Shown: positions 46,484-59,061 of the stretch, in pieces
Layout of the letters: every line of letters begins with the position of its first letter
Numbering within the stretch: the stretch's first letter is position 1
Program-made: the position numbers and the translations under genes
The notes under the pieces: model-generated
What the model was told of the DNA's origin: nothing
The model's database searches: none
The model's input: only the letters and a program-made list of their open reading frames with translations
DNA from: Brassica napus
Lineage: Eukaryota > Streptophyta > Magnoliopsida > Brassicales > Brassicaceae
DNA: 64,000 bases
Assembly: GCF_020379485.1 (NCBI RefSeq)
Contig: NC_063446.1
Location: 24,268,610 to 24,332,609, forward strand
Direction of reading: 5' to 3'

Positions 46484-47660
46484 TGATGGAAGTATCATTG
46501 CTTTTAAAATCTTGGAAACTTGTAAAATCTATAAAGAAGGGAGAGAGATTTTTTGGATTTAATTATGGATATAAGTCAATTGAATAATTGTCCCTAATTG
46601 TAATTGATCGTAACTACATAGGGTGTCAATTTGGGCTGGTCCGGTCCGGCACGGCCCAAACCCGCTAAACTCGCAAATATTTGAATCCGGTCCGGAAATT
46701 TTTTGGGCCCAGAATTCAAAACTCGGTCTGGCCTTTATAAGGCTAAAGGGTTTTTCGGGTTTTTTTGTTTTTTCAAAAAATAATTTGCCATTGGCACTTC
46801 CATAATTTTAATACATGTGAATTTTCATTAAAAAATTAGTTTTATTTTTTTGTTTTAAAATATAAAGTAAGTTTAAACTTTTCTTCTTTATCAATTATTT
46901 TTTACTTTTTGTATGCTTTAAAAACATATTATAAACAAATCAAATTTAATAAGATTTAAATAATCAAATATAAATTAAAACTAAATATGTAAGAGAGCAA
47001 AATTTATGATAAACACGATCAAACGTTTCATACTTTGTATTTTGAAATTAAAAAAAAAACATATTGTACATCAAAGAAGAGACATTTACAAAATTTAAAA
47101 TGTGACATTTGTAATGATCAAACAATAAAGTGCATAAACAACTTTTATATTTTCTTTATTAAAGTTTGAATAAAAATATTAAAATAATATGTCAATACTA
47201 ATAAGAGTTTTGATTACAAGAACGATAATATTTAAGCTAAAGTATAAAATTTCGGGTTTTTCGGACCGACCTTAGCCCAAACGGGCTTAGACCCAAAATA
47301 CCCAAATCCTAAATAGACTTAGCCCGAAATGTCCAAATTTTTTTGGACTTATAAAACTAAGTCTAAACCCGGTAATTTTTAGGGTTGGACGGACTCGGAA
47401 TGCAGAACTTTTGTTACTGAGTAAAAGTTAGAAGAACAGGAACAAAAAAAACTGAGCATAAATGGCCTTGTTAGGGTTTATGATCAAAGTATCATTGATT
47501 CTTGTAAATTTTAAAATTTTGAAATATAAAAGATAAAATCTTGAAAATTTGTAAAATCTATAAAGAAAGGAAGCGTGGTTTTTAGATATTTAATTATGGA
47601 TATAAGTTAAATTGAAAAATTGTCCCTAATTGTAATAGATAATAACTGTAACAACAACAA
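46484..47660. repeat. Direct repeats flanking a 'GGGTGTCAATTTGGG' dispersed repeat
   Basis: A block of about 135 bp at 46484-46617 recurs at about 47490-47650 ('aaatctataaagaa', 'taattatggatataagt', 'attgtccctaattgtaat'). Between them lies AT-rich DNA whose two ends share 'gggttttt', 'cccaaac' and 'ggtccgg/gaccgac' phrases of a common Brassicaceae repeat. No reading frame of note. It may be an inserted repeat with duplicated flanks. Confidence 0.55.
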
Positions 47661-47860
47661 AGAAGATGTAAATTAAAAAAAAAACATACAAGATTACTTC
47701 ATACTATTTAAGATAAAAATTAGTTATTTACAATCTTTTTGTTACTATTTTTATTTTATAACTTCCTTTTTGTTACTAGTAATTTAGAAGTTAGAAGAAG
47801 AAGATTAGTATAAATGGGCCGAGATAGGGTTTAAGGTGGGTTTCATCTATTGGGGTTTAA

Positions 47861-48619
47861 GACCATCTCCATCCATTAAGACCTTTAATGGGTACTTAAA
47901 ACTAAATTAATGTTTAATTTAGTGATTTGAAAGGTTTAGAACTTCTATTAATCTATTTAATTTTTTCATACTCCATTGGTAGAACCTTATTAGAAAATAC
48001 TAACCGGAAAAGAAAGAAGCTTCTAGTGTCGTCAATCGTCGTAGCTTTCGCCCTTATCCTCGCCGCCGCGATTTTCGCCGGAGTCCGATCAAATGTCAAC
48101 TCTTCCCAACACGTTCTAGGCCTAGCTCAGAAACCAAGCCAAGCAATCTCAAAAGCATGCGAGCCGACTCGTTTCCTTGAGCTATGCGTCGACTCACTCA
48201 TGGACTTCCCCGGCTCACTCGCCGCCTCCTCCGCCAAAGATCTGATCCACGTGACGGTGAACATGACGCTACACCACTTCAGCCATACACTCTACTCATC
48301 TTCCTCCTTCTCCTTCCTCGACATGCCACCGCGTGTTCGCTCCGCCTACTGACTCATGCCTCAAGCTGTTAGACGATTCCGTTGACGCGCTCTCTCCTCT
48401 GTCGTTTCAGTCTCAACCGGCGAGACGAAGCCTCAAGACGTGATGACGTGGCTGAGTTCGACTCTTACGAACCAGTAATAGCGCGCCACGTAGGGGTCCT
48501 TACCAAACCCAAAAATACCAATTTAAGTAGCGGTCCTCTGTTTTTTTCTCAATTTTAATTTATTTTTCTTCCTTTTTTTTTTAAGTACCCTTGGGTAAGG
48601 AGCCCTGATGGACATGCTC
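47861..48619. mobile_element. PIF/Harbinger-like element carrying a pectin methylesterase fragment
   Basis: 759 bp with imperfect inverted ends (GACCATCTCCATCCA... and the reverse of GAGCATGTCCATCAG..., both continuing to GGGTACTTAA) and the 3-bp duplication TAA on each side (47858-47860, 48620-48622), as for PIF/Harbinger. The interior is GC-rich host gene sequence instead of transposase. It lies 71 bp upstream of the FIPS3-like start codon, so it is probably in that gene's promoter or leader. Confidence 0.75.
47975..48480 (+). pseudogene. Pectin methylesterase N-terminal fragment
   Basis: Encodes a basic start (NRKRKKLL), a membrane anchor (SSIVVAFALILAAAIFAGV) and part of the PMEI-like pro-domain (ISKACEPTRFLELCVDSL, then DSCLKLLDDSVDAL, KPQDVMTWLSSTLTNQ). 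An extra T near 48350 puts a TGA in frame after RSAY, and another shift follows near 48398. The catalytic esterase domain is absent. The full enzyme would be a cell-wall pectin methylesterase with an N-terminal inhibitor domain. Here it is cargo of a small transposon. Confidence 0.82.
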
Positions 48620-48690
48620 TAATGCAACTAACTGCTCTCTCGCATGAATGATGAAATCGATTCTTCACTGAGTTCTCTCTACCCCTGCGA

Positions 48691-51600
48691 ATGGATTCCA
48701 CTGATGACGATTTTGGCGAGCTATACGTTGACGACAAGGCTCACGCGACTGCTTCCCTCGCCGGCGATGACGTATGCGAGAACAAGGGTTTTGAAGTGAC
48801 ATTAGAACCCGAATCGGAAGGCGAAGCGAAGAAACACGACGCGGAGGTGGTGGTGGATAAGGATTCGAGTCCGTGCGTCGACGACGACGCTAGTGCTGCG
48901 AATCGAACCGAGGCGAAGGAAGAGTCGGAGTACAGTGACAGTGACAGTGACGATGATGATTTGAATATAGTGCTGAAAGAAGACGATTCGGTTGCTTGTG
49001 GATCGAACGCCAGCAATCAGAGACGGAGTGTTGGAAGCTGGGTAAGTGTTTAGGTTTTAGGGTTTTGATTTGGTTGTGATCAGGTGTTTGTGATTTTATC
49101 TAATGTAATCTTGTGTGTTTTGATGCGTTCTTATGCAGTGCACAATGCCTAATAGTGGGATGGTTAATGGACGCATGAGAATGGAAGCTACGAGTCCGTC
49201 TCTAGTAATGCCTCGGTGTGGGTATAATAATTTCTCACATACTTGGTCAAGGTTAGTGACTGTGGTCAAGGCTACCACTTTTGATTCTAGCTTTTATTGG
49301 AAGTGAGTGATTGATATGATTGGTGAACAATGTTTTATCTTTTCTTCTCAGGGGAACTTTTGATGCGAATTTCAATGTGTTTGAGAAGAGGCCGTGGAGG
49401 AATCCTGGTGTGGATGTCAATGACTACTTTAATTTTGGGTTTAATGAGCAAAGCTGGAAGGATTATTGTAACCCTGGGGTAAGTAAACATGTTTTGATTC
49501 TTGATGTAATATTCTTTGTGGAAAGGGCGTATTTGGTTTGATTTTGATGAGTTTTTCTTTTCTGTTTTAGGTAAAAGGAAGAGCGATTGAGGTTGAAGAT
49601 GGAACTCTTGAACGCACACCATCTATGGATTTGCGTATTCCACGTGAATTAGACCCTGACGTGGTGATACAGGTCAGAGATTGAATGATTCTTGTAGTTT
49701 TGTTGCCATTATTTGTTATTGATGATGTAATGTGTGAAACCAGATCCCAGTGACTGATGATGTTGAGGAGCTATCAAGCATGACACCTGTGGAAGCAAGG
49801 TCTCTCAGCAAACCATCAAATGGAGCATCTAGAAGTGAGGAGTTTCATTCAGATATTGGAGAGGATTTGCATTCGTCTGGTGATTCGATGAAAGAAGAGG
49901 TTTCTGTTGGGCGTGAAGAAGAAAACACTGGAAGTTTCAGAGGCGAGCAATCTCCTCCCAGAGAGAATCGCTGCAGCAGGGAAGTAACACCTTGTGATAA
50001 GGAGATTATTGAGGAGGAGAAAGAAGAGACTTGTTGGAGTTCAGATAAGGCGGATTCATCCTCAGTGGAAAGGGAATCATCTCTTAGAGATCGCTTTCGT
50101 TTTAGCCCTACCTCTTCATATTCTGTTGGTAAAACCGAGGAATCTGAAGATTCTGGAACAGAGTCATCAAAAGGCGGTGGTGCTACTGGTGACCAACGTG
50201 AAGCCAGTACCCCACCACGACGAACTAGATTTGCGGAACATGAAGCAAACAGTACCAAAAGCGTGGAAAAGAGTGATACAGAGCATTCAAGACACAGAAG
50301 ATCTCACGAAGGCCCAAGCAAAAGATACTGTCGGAGAATTGACTATGGTGCACGTAGGAGAACAAAACATGCAAATGCATCGCCTACACCAGATCGAGAT
50401 CTTGGCAAGAAAGTGTGTTCTGGACATGGAAGATCATATCGTGATTCGAGCAAAAACTGGCAGAAGAGACCACAATTTGCTTTGGGAAAGGTCGGTACTG
50501 AAGGTAGAGGCTTTCCGCAGTCAGATAGAGGAAAACGTCATGGCCGTTCATATTCACCTGTGGATCTTGATCGAGATAGGGGGCAAAGGTTATGTTGGCG
50601 CAACAACAAAGAACCATCTCATGGCCGAGGCTTTGATCCTTCTAATGGTTACAAGTATGAAGCGGGTCTTAAAGAGTATACCTCACGTTCATCCTTCAAT
50701 CTTAACCAGAGAGAATCTCGATTAAGTTTTAACAAAGAGGAGGATAGATATGGTAGGCAACATAGTGAAAGAAGATATGGCCGTGAACGAAGTCCTGCCC
50801 TAGCCTATGAAAGCAACAGAGAGGATAGATATGGTAGGCAACACTGTGAAAGAAAATATAGCCGTGAAAGAAGCCCCGGCCTAGCCTATGAACGCAACAA
50901 AGAAAGAAGACGATATGATGGGGTAGGAGAACCTTATTATCAGGACCGTATTCCAATATCTGATATGGAATATAGGTACCAGTTTGAGTACTGTTCTATA
51001 AATGGAAGACATAACCCCAATCAGAGTCGCGAGGATGAACCTTATTATGGAAGGTCTGACTACGATTATGAGTTCCCTCGTGGTAGATATGAAGATGAAG
51101 TTCAGAGGACAGAAAGTGAAATGCCATTTGAGCTGGCTTACAGGGAGATGCATTCTTTTGCTGAAGTGGGAAGGAGAGAATTTGAAAGATATGAAGAGGA
51201 TTTCTCTGAAATAGATAGAAGACACCATTACACAACACTTGGTTGGCATAATGATAGGTTTGTCTCAGATAACGATGGTCATAATAAGTACAGAGTCCAA
51301 GGTGCTTGGCCTACGCCGTCTTTACCATTCAGAGATTCTTGGCAGACAAAAGGATCGAGAGGTGATTCTTGGAGAGATGAGACCAGAGACTTCACAAAAA
51401 GGGAAGCAAATGACAGGCAGAATAATCTGTTGTATAAGGATGCACCAAGAGATGGTTGGACACGGAATCTTGTTCGTGGCGATAATGTGAGCATACAAGA
51501 CAGACTAAGGTATGATGATGATGATGATGATGATGATGATTGGGTTCGTCGTGATAAAAGGAGCTATCAGTTGGGAGATTCAGTGAGAGAAATTGCTCAT

Positions 51601-52328
51601 TCTGCGCATCCTTCATATACTGATGAGATGTTAGTCACCAACATAGGAGTGTCAGCACATGATCGAATCTCCATCAAACAAAGACGTGGATATTTTATGA
51701 GCCATGTTCATGAAACTGTTGAAAGACATCAAAGATCCAAAAAGCTGAGAAGAGATGGGAATGCTTTCATCAAGTGTCAGGATCAGATTAACTCAACTGG
51801 TAGACAAGGGAAGGTAAAAAAAAATAATGAAACCGAAGTCATACATATTTTTATCAAATATAAGTATAAGTCATGCTCTAATGTTTTAATTTATAAGAGA
51901 TTAAATATCAGTTTTGTGTGAAGTGAATAACATGACCTTTCTCATGTGATCTTTTTTGTGTGTTTCAGCTCTCTAACCAATCAAGAATAAGATTCTCCAA
52001 CGGCAGAGATACAACAGAACAGCAAGACCATCAGAAACCAAGAAATGTAATGGGCAAAGGAAACGAGAAAGCTGTTGTGAAGATTAAAGGTTTGATTGAG
52101 AAAGAGGAAGGTGAGATCATTCAAGAAGAAGAGAGGAACGTGACAGGGACTGGAATAGACGAGGAACGTATACAAGAGAGCATTAAGAAGATGGAGAGAC
52201 GAAGAGAGAGGTTCAAGGAACCCGAATTGGTAGCAGCCAAATTTCATTTTCAAACCGAGCAGGGAGCCAAAACCGATGTTACCAATCAAGTGAGACCGGT
52301 TAGGAAGAGGCGATGGGGTGCAAGCTAG
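48691..52328 (+). CDS. FIPS3: FIPS3-like Fip1-motif protein (1040 aa)
   Basis: Six exons: 48691-49041, 49139-49251, 49352-49478, 49571-49672, 49744-51813, 51969-52328; 3123 nt in frame with GT-AG introns. Fip1 proteins are part of the nuclear mRNA 3'-end cleavage and polyadenylation complex and link poly(A) polymerase to CPSF. The N-terminus is acidic (SDSDSDDDD). The conserved Fip1 motif lies around residues 165-195 (RPWRNPGVDVNDYFNFGFNE). The large fifth exon encodes a charged Arg/Glu/Ser/Tyr-rich low-complexity region, with two similar repeats (EDRYGRQHSERRYGRERSP, EDRYGRQHCERKYSRERSP) and a run of Asp near 51511-51541. The protein ends RKRRWGAS. Gene order supports FIPS3 (At3g66652) over FIPS5. 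The start codon is 71 bp from a transposon end. Confidence 0.92.
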
Positions 52329-53270
52329 CTAGCAAATATCAAATTGGTTTGGCTATTCGAAGTTAAATACAAATACGGTGTATCAAATGGTTGGACTTAG
52401 ATTTGAAGGTTATTTTGCATTTTGTTTTTGTTCAAAGGCCTAGTTTGACCATAAAAAAAAACAAGTACTTTAATGTTTAGTATGGTGAAATCAAAATGTA
52501 GCAAAGATTGAACCGGTGATATTATTGTGAATTAGAGCATACGTTTATCATCGTGATAACCACAGTAATTTCAAGTTACAGTCTGATATTTGTAAATTTG
52601 TAATAGTAAGTATTTTCTAAATATCAATTTTGATAACCGGTTTACCAGACCAATTATTGACCAAGTTTTCTGGTTAGAAGTAAATAATAAAATAGGAAGC
52701 GTCTCTGCAAATAATATTGGTCGAGTTTTGGTGAGGTGGAATCGCAGCCGTCCGATTAACACGCGGTTGATCTGAAGAATCTCTTCTACAGAGAGGAGAA
52801 TTCAAACCAATTAAGTTTCCATCGACGATACAAAACGACCAATCTCATCACGGTTCCTGTCCTAAAAGAGGCTCTTTCTTCTTTCCAGCTTCCAAGGTGC
52901 GTTTTATTTTTCTTCTTAAATCTGCAATTTCGAATTTATGTGAATTCACTTTAAGAGTATTCAAATATTTCTCTAGAAGGATCCGTGTTGTTTAATATGA
53001 TTTTGATTTGATTGGAGAAGTACTGGATCTGCTCTATCAGAAGTTACTAGTGAAGCTATGGACGAGATATGGATTATGTTTTTTGAGCTGTGGACTATTC
53101 AATCTTGTACAGTTTTGATTTTTCCAACTTAAAAATCGAACTTGCACTTGAAAGGCTTTGAATTTGGAATTTTTTTTTTTTTTTTTTTTTTTGTATTATT
53201 AAGTTAAAATTTAAAGTTGATTTTGTGGTTTTTGAATAGAAAATTTTGTATCAGTTGTTTGCTGTTGGCA
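52329..53270. other. Spacer and 5' leader of the cyclophilin gene
   Basis: 3' untranslated region of the FIPS3-like gene, then AT-rich DNA. A likely leader intron of the next gene runs from AAG|GTGCGT near 52896 to GTATCAG near 53252. A T run lies at about 53169-53191. No other gene. Confidence 0.5.
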
Positions 53271-54753
53271 ATGGCGAGGATAAAGCCTCAGGCTCTTCTT
53301 AATCAAAGCAAGAAGAAGAAGGGTCCAAGTCGTATAAGTATCTCCACGATTGTCGTGTGTAATCTTGTAGTTGCTGTAGTCGTACTATCCTTGGTCACTA
53401 CTTACCGCCATTGGTCCCAGAGGTTTGTTTCTTTGTTGACATCTTTGATACACTTATGTTGTCATAACGATTCTATTTTCTACGCTATGTTGCTTATAGC
53501 TAGAAACAACTTGCTATCTATAAAGGTTTAATATGATCTCGCAGGTCAATAAACGTTATTGAAACCCAGAGTCAAAGATTCGAGGTACTGTTTTTGAGAA
53601 GTTATTTTTCAATACTCGTGCTTTTGTGTTTGGATTGCAATGAACTTCTGAGCACTTAGTTTTTAGAGTTTAGGATGATCTGACTTTGTGTTTGTGTGTT
53701 CAGGACACAAATGCTGCTTCAGAACAAAAGAGTTACGATCTTCCTGGTTATGCCGTAAGTTAATCTTATCTCCATGTCTACTTTCTTATTTCTCTTGTTT
53801 AATAACTCTCTCTTTGTTTAAGTTTCTTGTATGCATTTTCATTGATGTCTTGCTTCTATCTCATGTAGGATATAAGCACATCAAAAGGTCTCATAACTGT
53901 GGAACTCTTTAAAGATGCTTCCCCTGAAGCTGTGGACCGGTTTCTAGATCTATGGTTAGTATCCGAATTCGTCTCTTCTCTTTCAACCTAGGAAGCAAAT
54001 AAAAGTATAAGAATTTGATTAAGCTAGCTCATGACTTGTTAAATCTACCTTGATAGGTTCCAAGTAACTTCAGTTTCTTAGTTGATTGACTTTGAACCTC
54101 ATGTTCTTATCATACTCTAATTTGGAACATTAAACCTCACAAAAGAGAAACTAGTTCGAACACTATGTGACACACTACTCTGGCTTAAAGTTTGAGTATT
54201 TGTTGCAGTCAAAAAGATCACTTCAAGGGAATGCCGTTTCATCGGGTTATAAAAAACTACTTGGTACAAGCTGGTCACTCCCAGAGCTCCATACCTGTTG
54301 AAGAATGGACATCTAAAGGAAAGCTCCGTGGTCGCCTTAACACTAGGTAATTTGCTTGCTCTGCGTTTTGCTTCAAGAGTAAAAACTTTATCATCTCTCT
54401 TTGGTTTAATAACAAAACCAAACCTGTGTGATGTTGTTTATTCAGCCCAAAACATGAGGCATTCATGTTGGGGACACCAAAAACCAAAGGGAACAACAAC
54501 AACAAGGACTTCGAGCTTCTCATCACAACGGCACCAATCCCGGATCTGAATGATCAGCTTATAGTCTTTGGAAGAGTTCTTAAGGGAGAGGATGTAGTAC
54601 AGGTTTGATCATCTTCTGAACTTTTATGGTTTTGTCTCATTGTGTAATGTGTTCTAACGGTTACAGGAGATTGAGGAAGTGGATACAGATGAGCATTACC
54701 AGCCAAAAGCGCAAATAGGGATCATTAGCGTTATACTGAAACGAGAACTATGA
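53271..54753 (+). CDS. CYP21-4: Membrane-anchored cyclophilin, CYP21-4-like (236 aa)
   Basis: Seven exons: 53271-53422, 53545-53584, 53704-53754, 53869-53954, 54209-54346, 54446-54602, 54667-54753; 711 nt in frame. The N-terminus is basic ([18 protein letters not shown]) followed by one membrane segment ([19 protein letters not shown]), a type II anchor. The rest is a divergent cyclophilin-type prolyl isomerase domain ([48 protein letters not shown]). Several classical active-site residues are not evident, so isomerase activity is uncertain. Arabidopsis CYP21-4 (At3g66654) is reported in the Golgi/secretory pathway. Its place next to the FIPS3-like gene supports the call. Confidence 0.9.
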
Positions 54754-55066
54754 AATGCTCTGTAAATGAGGTCCATCTTCATGCTCACTGTTTGTCTAAA
54801 TCCTCTTTTGAGGTTTTGTTTCTTACTGATTATTTCCTCTTGTTTTTGTAATTTTATTTGATCTTTGTTTTAAGTTCATATACTTCTCCTTTCGCTGAAA
54901 GGCTTTTAGACACTTGTGTTCATAAATATAGTCTTTCATAATAAGATTTGTCTTCAAGAAACCAAAAGTTACAACCAATAGATCATAACCAGTTTATTAC
55001 ATGTCTTAACATAAAGCAAAAGGAAACAAAGACTTTAAAAGATCAGCAACACAACGATATCTCTGT
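54754..55066. other. Convergent 3' spacer
   Basis: About 310 bp of AT-rich sequence between the cyclophilin stop and the MADS stop on the opposite strand. Presumably both 3' untranslated regions; nothing else is seen. Confidence 0.5.
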
Positions 55067-55606
55067 CTACTTATTTTGAGTATCCTTAGACATAATCAGA
55101 AGAGTAGACGAAACTTCCATACCACTAATGTTACCTTGAATACTACCAAGCATGTCCATCATCTTACCTTCATACTCCTCAAGCTCCTCAAGAGAAAGCT
55201 CCTCAATGGGTTTGTCGAACTTCTCTTCTCCACCGGCAGTTTCAAGCTGATGCTCAAAATCTTCCCCTCGTTTCTTCTCAGCTTCAACTTGCTCCATGAT
55301 CGAGTTGAGACGTTTGCATATCCTCTTCTCTTGCCTAGCTCTGTTGCCTCTACCGTTGCCTGATGTCTCACAGCTATCCGAGTCTTCTGACTCGTTGTTG
55401 TAACGCTCTGCAACCAGTTCAAAGCTAGGACTCCCGTAGGGGTAAGGTTTGTTTCCGGGAGAGAAGACCATGATACCAACCTCGGCGTTGCACAGAGTCG
55501 CAAGCTCACCAGCCTTCTTGAACAAACCAAGTCTACGTTTTGAAAACGTGACTTGCTTTGTGTTTGTGTCTTGCACTTTCTCCATCTTAATCTTTCTCCT
55601 ACCCAT
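55067..55606 (-). CDS. AGL91: Type I MADS-box protein, AGL91-like (179 aa)
   Basis: A single exon starting MGRRKIKMEKVQDTNTKQV. Residues 1-60 form a MADS DNA-binding domain (TFSKRRLGLFKKAGELATLC, VGIMVFSPG). The C-terminus is a Glu/Lys-rich coiled-coil stretch (SLEELEEYEGKMMDML). Intronless structure and lack of a K domain mark it as type I (M-alpha), the class active mainly in female gametophyte and endosperm. A basic, Ser-rich hinge lies between (SEDSDSCETSGNGRGNRARQ). It is convergent with the cyclophilin gene, the same neighbour relation as At3g66654-At3g66656. The frame is open and complete. Confidence 0.88.
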   Translation of the reverse strand: MGRRKIKMEKVQDTNTKQVTFSKRRLGLFKKAGELATLCNAEVGIMVFSPGNKPYPYGSPSFELVAERYNNESEDSDSCETSGNGRGNRARQEKRICKRLNSIMEQVEAEKKRGEDFEHQLETAGGEEKFDKPIEELSLEELEEYEGKMMDMLGSIQGNISGMEVSSTLLIMSKDTQNK

Positions 55607-56908
55607 TTTTTTTTACTTTTGTTTATGTTTTCAAGTTATTGATTTGATTTGTTTTGCAGTCATTTCTTTATGTATTTATAGTAGTGAATGTGTGAAGGGT
55701 TTTCATTGAACCTCATCATCATATTCAAGAGTAGTTTAAGAAAGTCAATTTTGCATAGATACATACTTAGAATGGTCATTGGTAAAAATCTTTAACTGCC
55801 TTATTAGAGCATTGAATTGTTTCTCTGTCTTCAATCAATATCCTTGGATATTTGACTATTGTTAGTATTTTTTTTACTAGTGGACCTTATTATTAAATTG
55901 TAATTTGGACTACTAAAGAGAAAGTTACTATGCTGACAAAAAAATACATCATTACCAAACTAATTTTCCTTACAACCAAAAACAATAAAGATAGTCTCAA
56001 CAGAAAACCAAAACTTCTATATATGATTCCTTTTTCAGTACTAAATATATTCTGGAAAAGCAATTTTATGTATAATATAATCTAATTGTATCATTCATCA
56101 CTTATTCATTTTGTAAAAATACAACTGGAGATTTTTTTAGTTTAAAACTTCTATTTTTTCATTTATTTATGTCTATATTTGTTTAGTTCCAATTATACAG
56201 TTGGAACTTTCTAATCGACGAGGCTGGCCAAATCAGCCGATAGGGTATATAAAAAAAAATTTAGTCATAAAATCTTTAAATATTTAATTTATAATTTCTA
56301 TTTTTATTTATTTCATTTACACAAATTAGAATGAGGTAATTTCTCGGGAGATTTTTGGACCTTTCAAGAAAGAGCGAATTTTCCCTGGAAGATTTTTTTG
56401 TCTCTGCGTCGGTGGTTTTCCTAGTGTTTGCGCTGAGACTTCTTTTCTAAATAGTGTCTTTTTTTTTGTTTTCTAGTAGTATAGTTTAATTTTGATTTTT
56501 TTCAAAATTTCTGGGGATATTTTTGTTTTCTTCCGGCTTTTATAATTGGAACTATGTTCTTTTTGATCCGATCTTCGTTGTAATGATTATTATAGGTTGT
56601 TCGAAAAATTTAGCCCAAAAAAATTATATTTATCTAGAGATCTTTTATTGTGTAAATAATGAACGCGATTGCAACATCTTTAGGATGCGGAAAGTACTTC
56701 GACGAATAAAATACACGAAGCAAGATTATTTTGGTATCAATATATTGTCAAAATCCAACATAATGTCAGTGTAGATTTCATCATTGATTACTCCTGAAAT
56801 CATATCGTCGAATCATCTTTGTTAATGGTTTAGATGTGTTTTTCAAGATTTTTTTTTTTTGTTCTTGATGCAATGTATATTTTCAATTTTTTAAATATTG
56901 TGCGGTAG
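55607..56908. other. AT-rich spacer upstream of the MADS gene
   Basis: Promoter side of the MADS gene followed by AT-rich DNA. Small frames (for example 56523-56774) have no recognisable protein character. Nothing else supported. Confidence 0.45.
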
Positions 56909-57417
56909 AAACTCTATAAATTAATATTCGATAAATTAATAAATACCATAAATTAATAAATTTCTCCGGTTCGAACTGGTATGGTTTAAAATATTATGAT
57001 ACAAATCAATAAAATAATAAGATAATAACTTTTTCAGAAAATCCTATGTATATGTACATAGATCTTATAAGATTGCAAACCAAACATTATATTTTTTGTT
57101 TTATATTCACAATAGATTATCTTTATATTTTTTTTAAGATTAAATTTAGTTTGATGAGATCTAGCAAAATTATATCTAAAATCACATTTTAATTCTATGA
57201 AACATATTTTATATACACCAAATAATATAATAAAACTAATATAGGTGTTGAATTTCAAAATGTTAATTAATGTATATACACTAAAATCAAATATATTTTT
57301 ATTTTAGAAAAAAATATTTTTTTAAATAGAAATATCTAAAACGAAATTTTATGTAAATTAATAACTATATAAATTAATAAAATATCAAAGTTCCAACATT
57401 ATTAATTTATAGAGTTT
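56909..57417. mobile_element. Small TIR element
   Basis: About 509 bp ending in the perfect 18-bp inverted repeat AAACTCTATAAATTAATA (56909-56926, and its reverse complement 57400-57417). Sub-repeats 'ataaattaataaa' lie just inside. Very AT-rich and noncoding. No clear target duplication could be fixed, so the superfamily is open. Confidence 0.65.
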
Positions 57418-59061
57418 TCGCTGTATATTGAAGTTTTATACGAAAAAAGAGAGTTAGGTTGCATGGGGTTTAAACTTTAAACTGTTACAAACCACGGGAG
57501 GTTTATCCCACAAACCAAACAACATATCAATCTCAATCCGGTTCTACGTTTCCCTATCAGTAGTGTTACTTATTATTGTCGACACCAAATGTCTTTAGAG
57601 CACTTCCATTAACGGTAGACAGAGGAAGTATCTAAACATTTTAAAAAAAAATTAAGTGGGTATGAAGGGTTACCAAGGAACGACAAGGAATAATACATTC
57701 CCTAACATTCCTAAAAAAATTCACCATTCACAAGGAATAAATTTTCTTTCTAATTCCCTACCATTCTTTTTTTTGAAAAAAAATAAAAAACAAAGTTACT
57801 CCGTGTTAAATATGGGATGGAACAACCATTCATTTTCATTCTTGCAATTTTATTCCTCTACGTCTCCTTCATATTCGTTCATGTTGTTTCCAGAATGGTC
57901 ACCAGTCGGACCTAGTGTCTTCATGCACCATGTGCAGTAAAAAAATTTTAAAATATTTTTTAACAGATAAATATAAATTATATTTTAAAATAAAATTTTA
58001 TTAATATTGTAAATTTTCTTTTTCGTATCAATATTTTAATATAAATTTGATTTAATTAAACATAAAAATATTTAAGAATATGCATGTATATATTTGAAAT
58101 TATAATCTTAGATAGATTTTTATATCTATTTATTTTAATTAAATATATTAAATAAATTTTTAAAAGTTGCATAATTACCAAAAATTAAAATTAAAAAATA
58201 TTTATAAAAATTTTAGATATATAAGAAAATAAGGATTCTACGATTAAATTTTTATAATTTTCTTAAAAAAATGTATACATTTTTTGAAAATTTTAGTAAT
58301 AAAATTATATAATTTAAAAATATATAATTAAATTATATTTCGAATTTATAATGCCATATTTGAATATATTTATTTTAAAGATGGTTTATGAGTTATTCCC
58401 ATATTCTAAAAAATTTTCCAAAAATATAAATTGACATTAAATGTAATATATGAGTTATTACCTTATTTTAAAAAGTTTACCAAAAATATAAATTAACATT
58501 AAATGCAATTGTTCATGTCATATTAAGCTATAAGACATGTCATCAATTTCAGTAGCCATGTCATATTTGTTTTGTGAAATTGACTGTAGAAAGGACACGT
58601 GGCAAAATCACTTCGCAAATATAGTCTAAGGGATTATAAATAGCAGGAGAGGGAAGAGAAGCGAGATGACTGCAAAGAGATTTTGACACACTTATAAGAA
58701 CTCCTTGACGCCACCTGTCAATTTCTAATTGGTGTCAATTTCTAATTGGTGTCAATTTAGAAAAAAAAAAAAACTTTCATTATCAAATAAAATCACATTA
58801 AAATAAAAATATATTCGGGTTGAGATACCTAATTTGAGTATGAGACCAATAAGATTGCTCTTAACGAGAGATTTGAATACACCAACTGACAGTTTCCTAT
58901 ACTATTATAAGACAACGCAAAAACGGAGCTCAAATATCTCACAATTCACACATCGCCCTTCCGTGGAAAAACGAGTCTCTCTGAGGCTCATGTTGTAAAC
59001 CCAAAAGGCTCACTAATAACCCAAAATTAGTAACTCGACTGATGCATCCACATGGTAAAAG
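57418..59061. other. AT-rich, gene-free stretch
   Basis: Low-complexity, AT-rich DNA with tandemly similar phrases ('ccaaaaatataaatt.acattaaatg.aat' near 58420 and 58480; 'ggtgtcaatttctaatt' near 58715 and 58732). No gene recognised. Confidence 0.45.

Noticed and set aside
48691..48760. FIPS3-like gene as a captured gene of the adjacent transposon
   Set aside because: The element ends at 48619 with a TAA duplication, and the gene has full-length exons and conserved neighbours.
49994..50725. 243-aa ORF in the FIPS3-like gene
   Set aside because: A +1 frame shadow of the large exon; the other frame carries the coherent splice structure.
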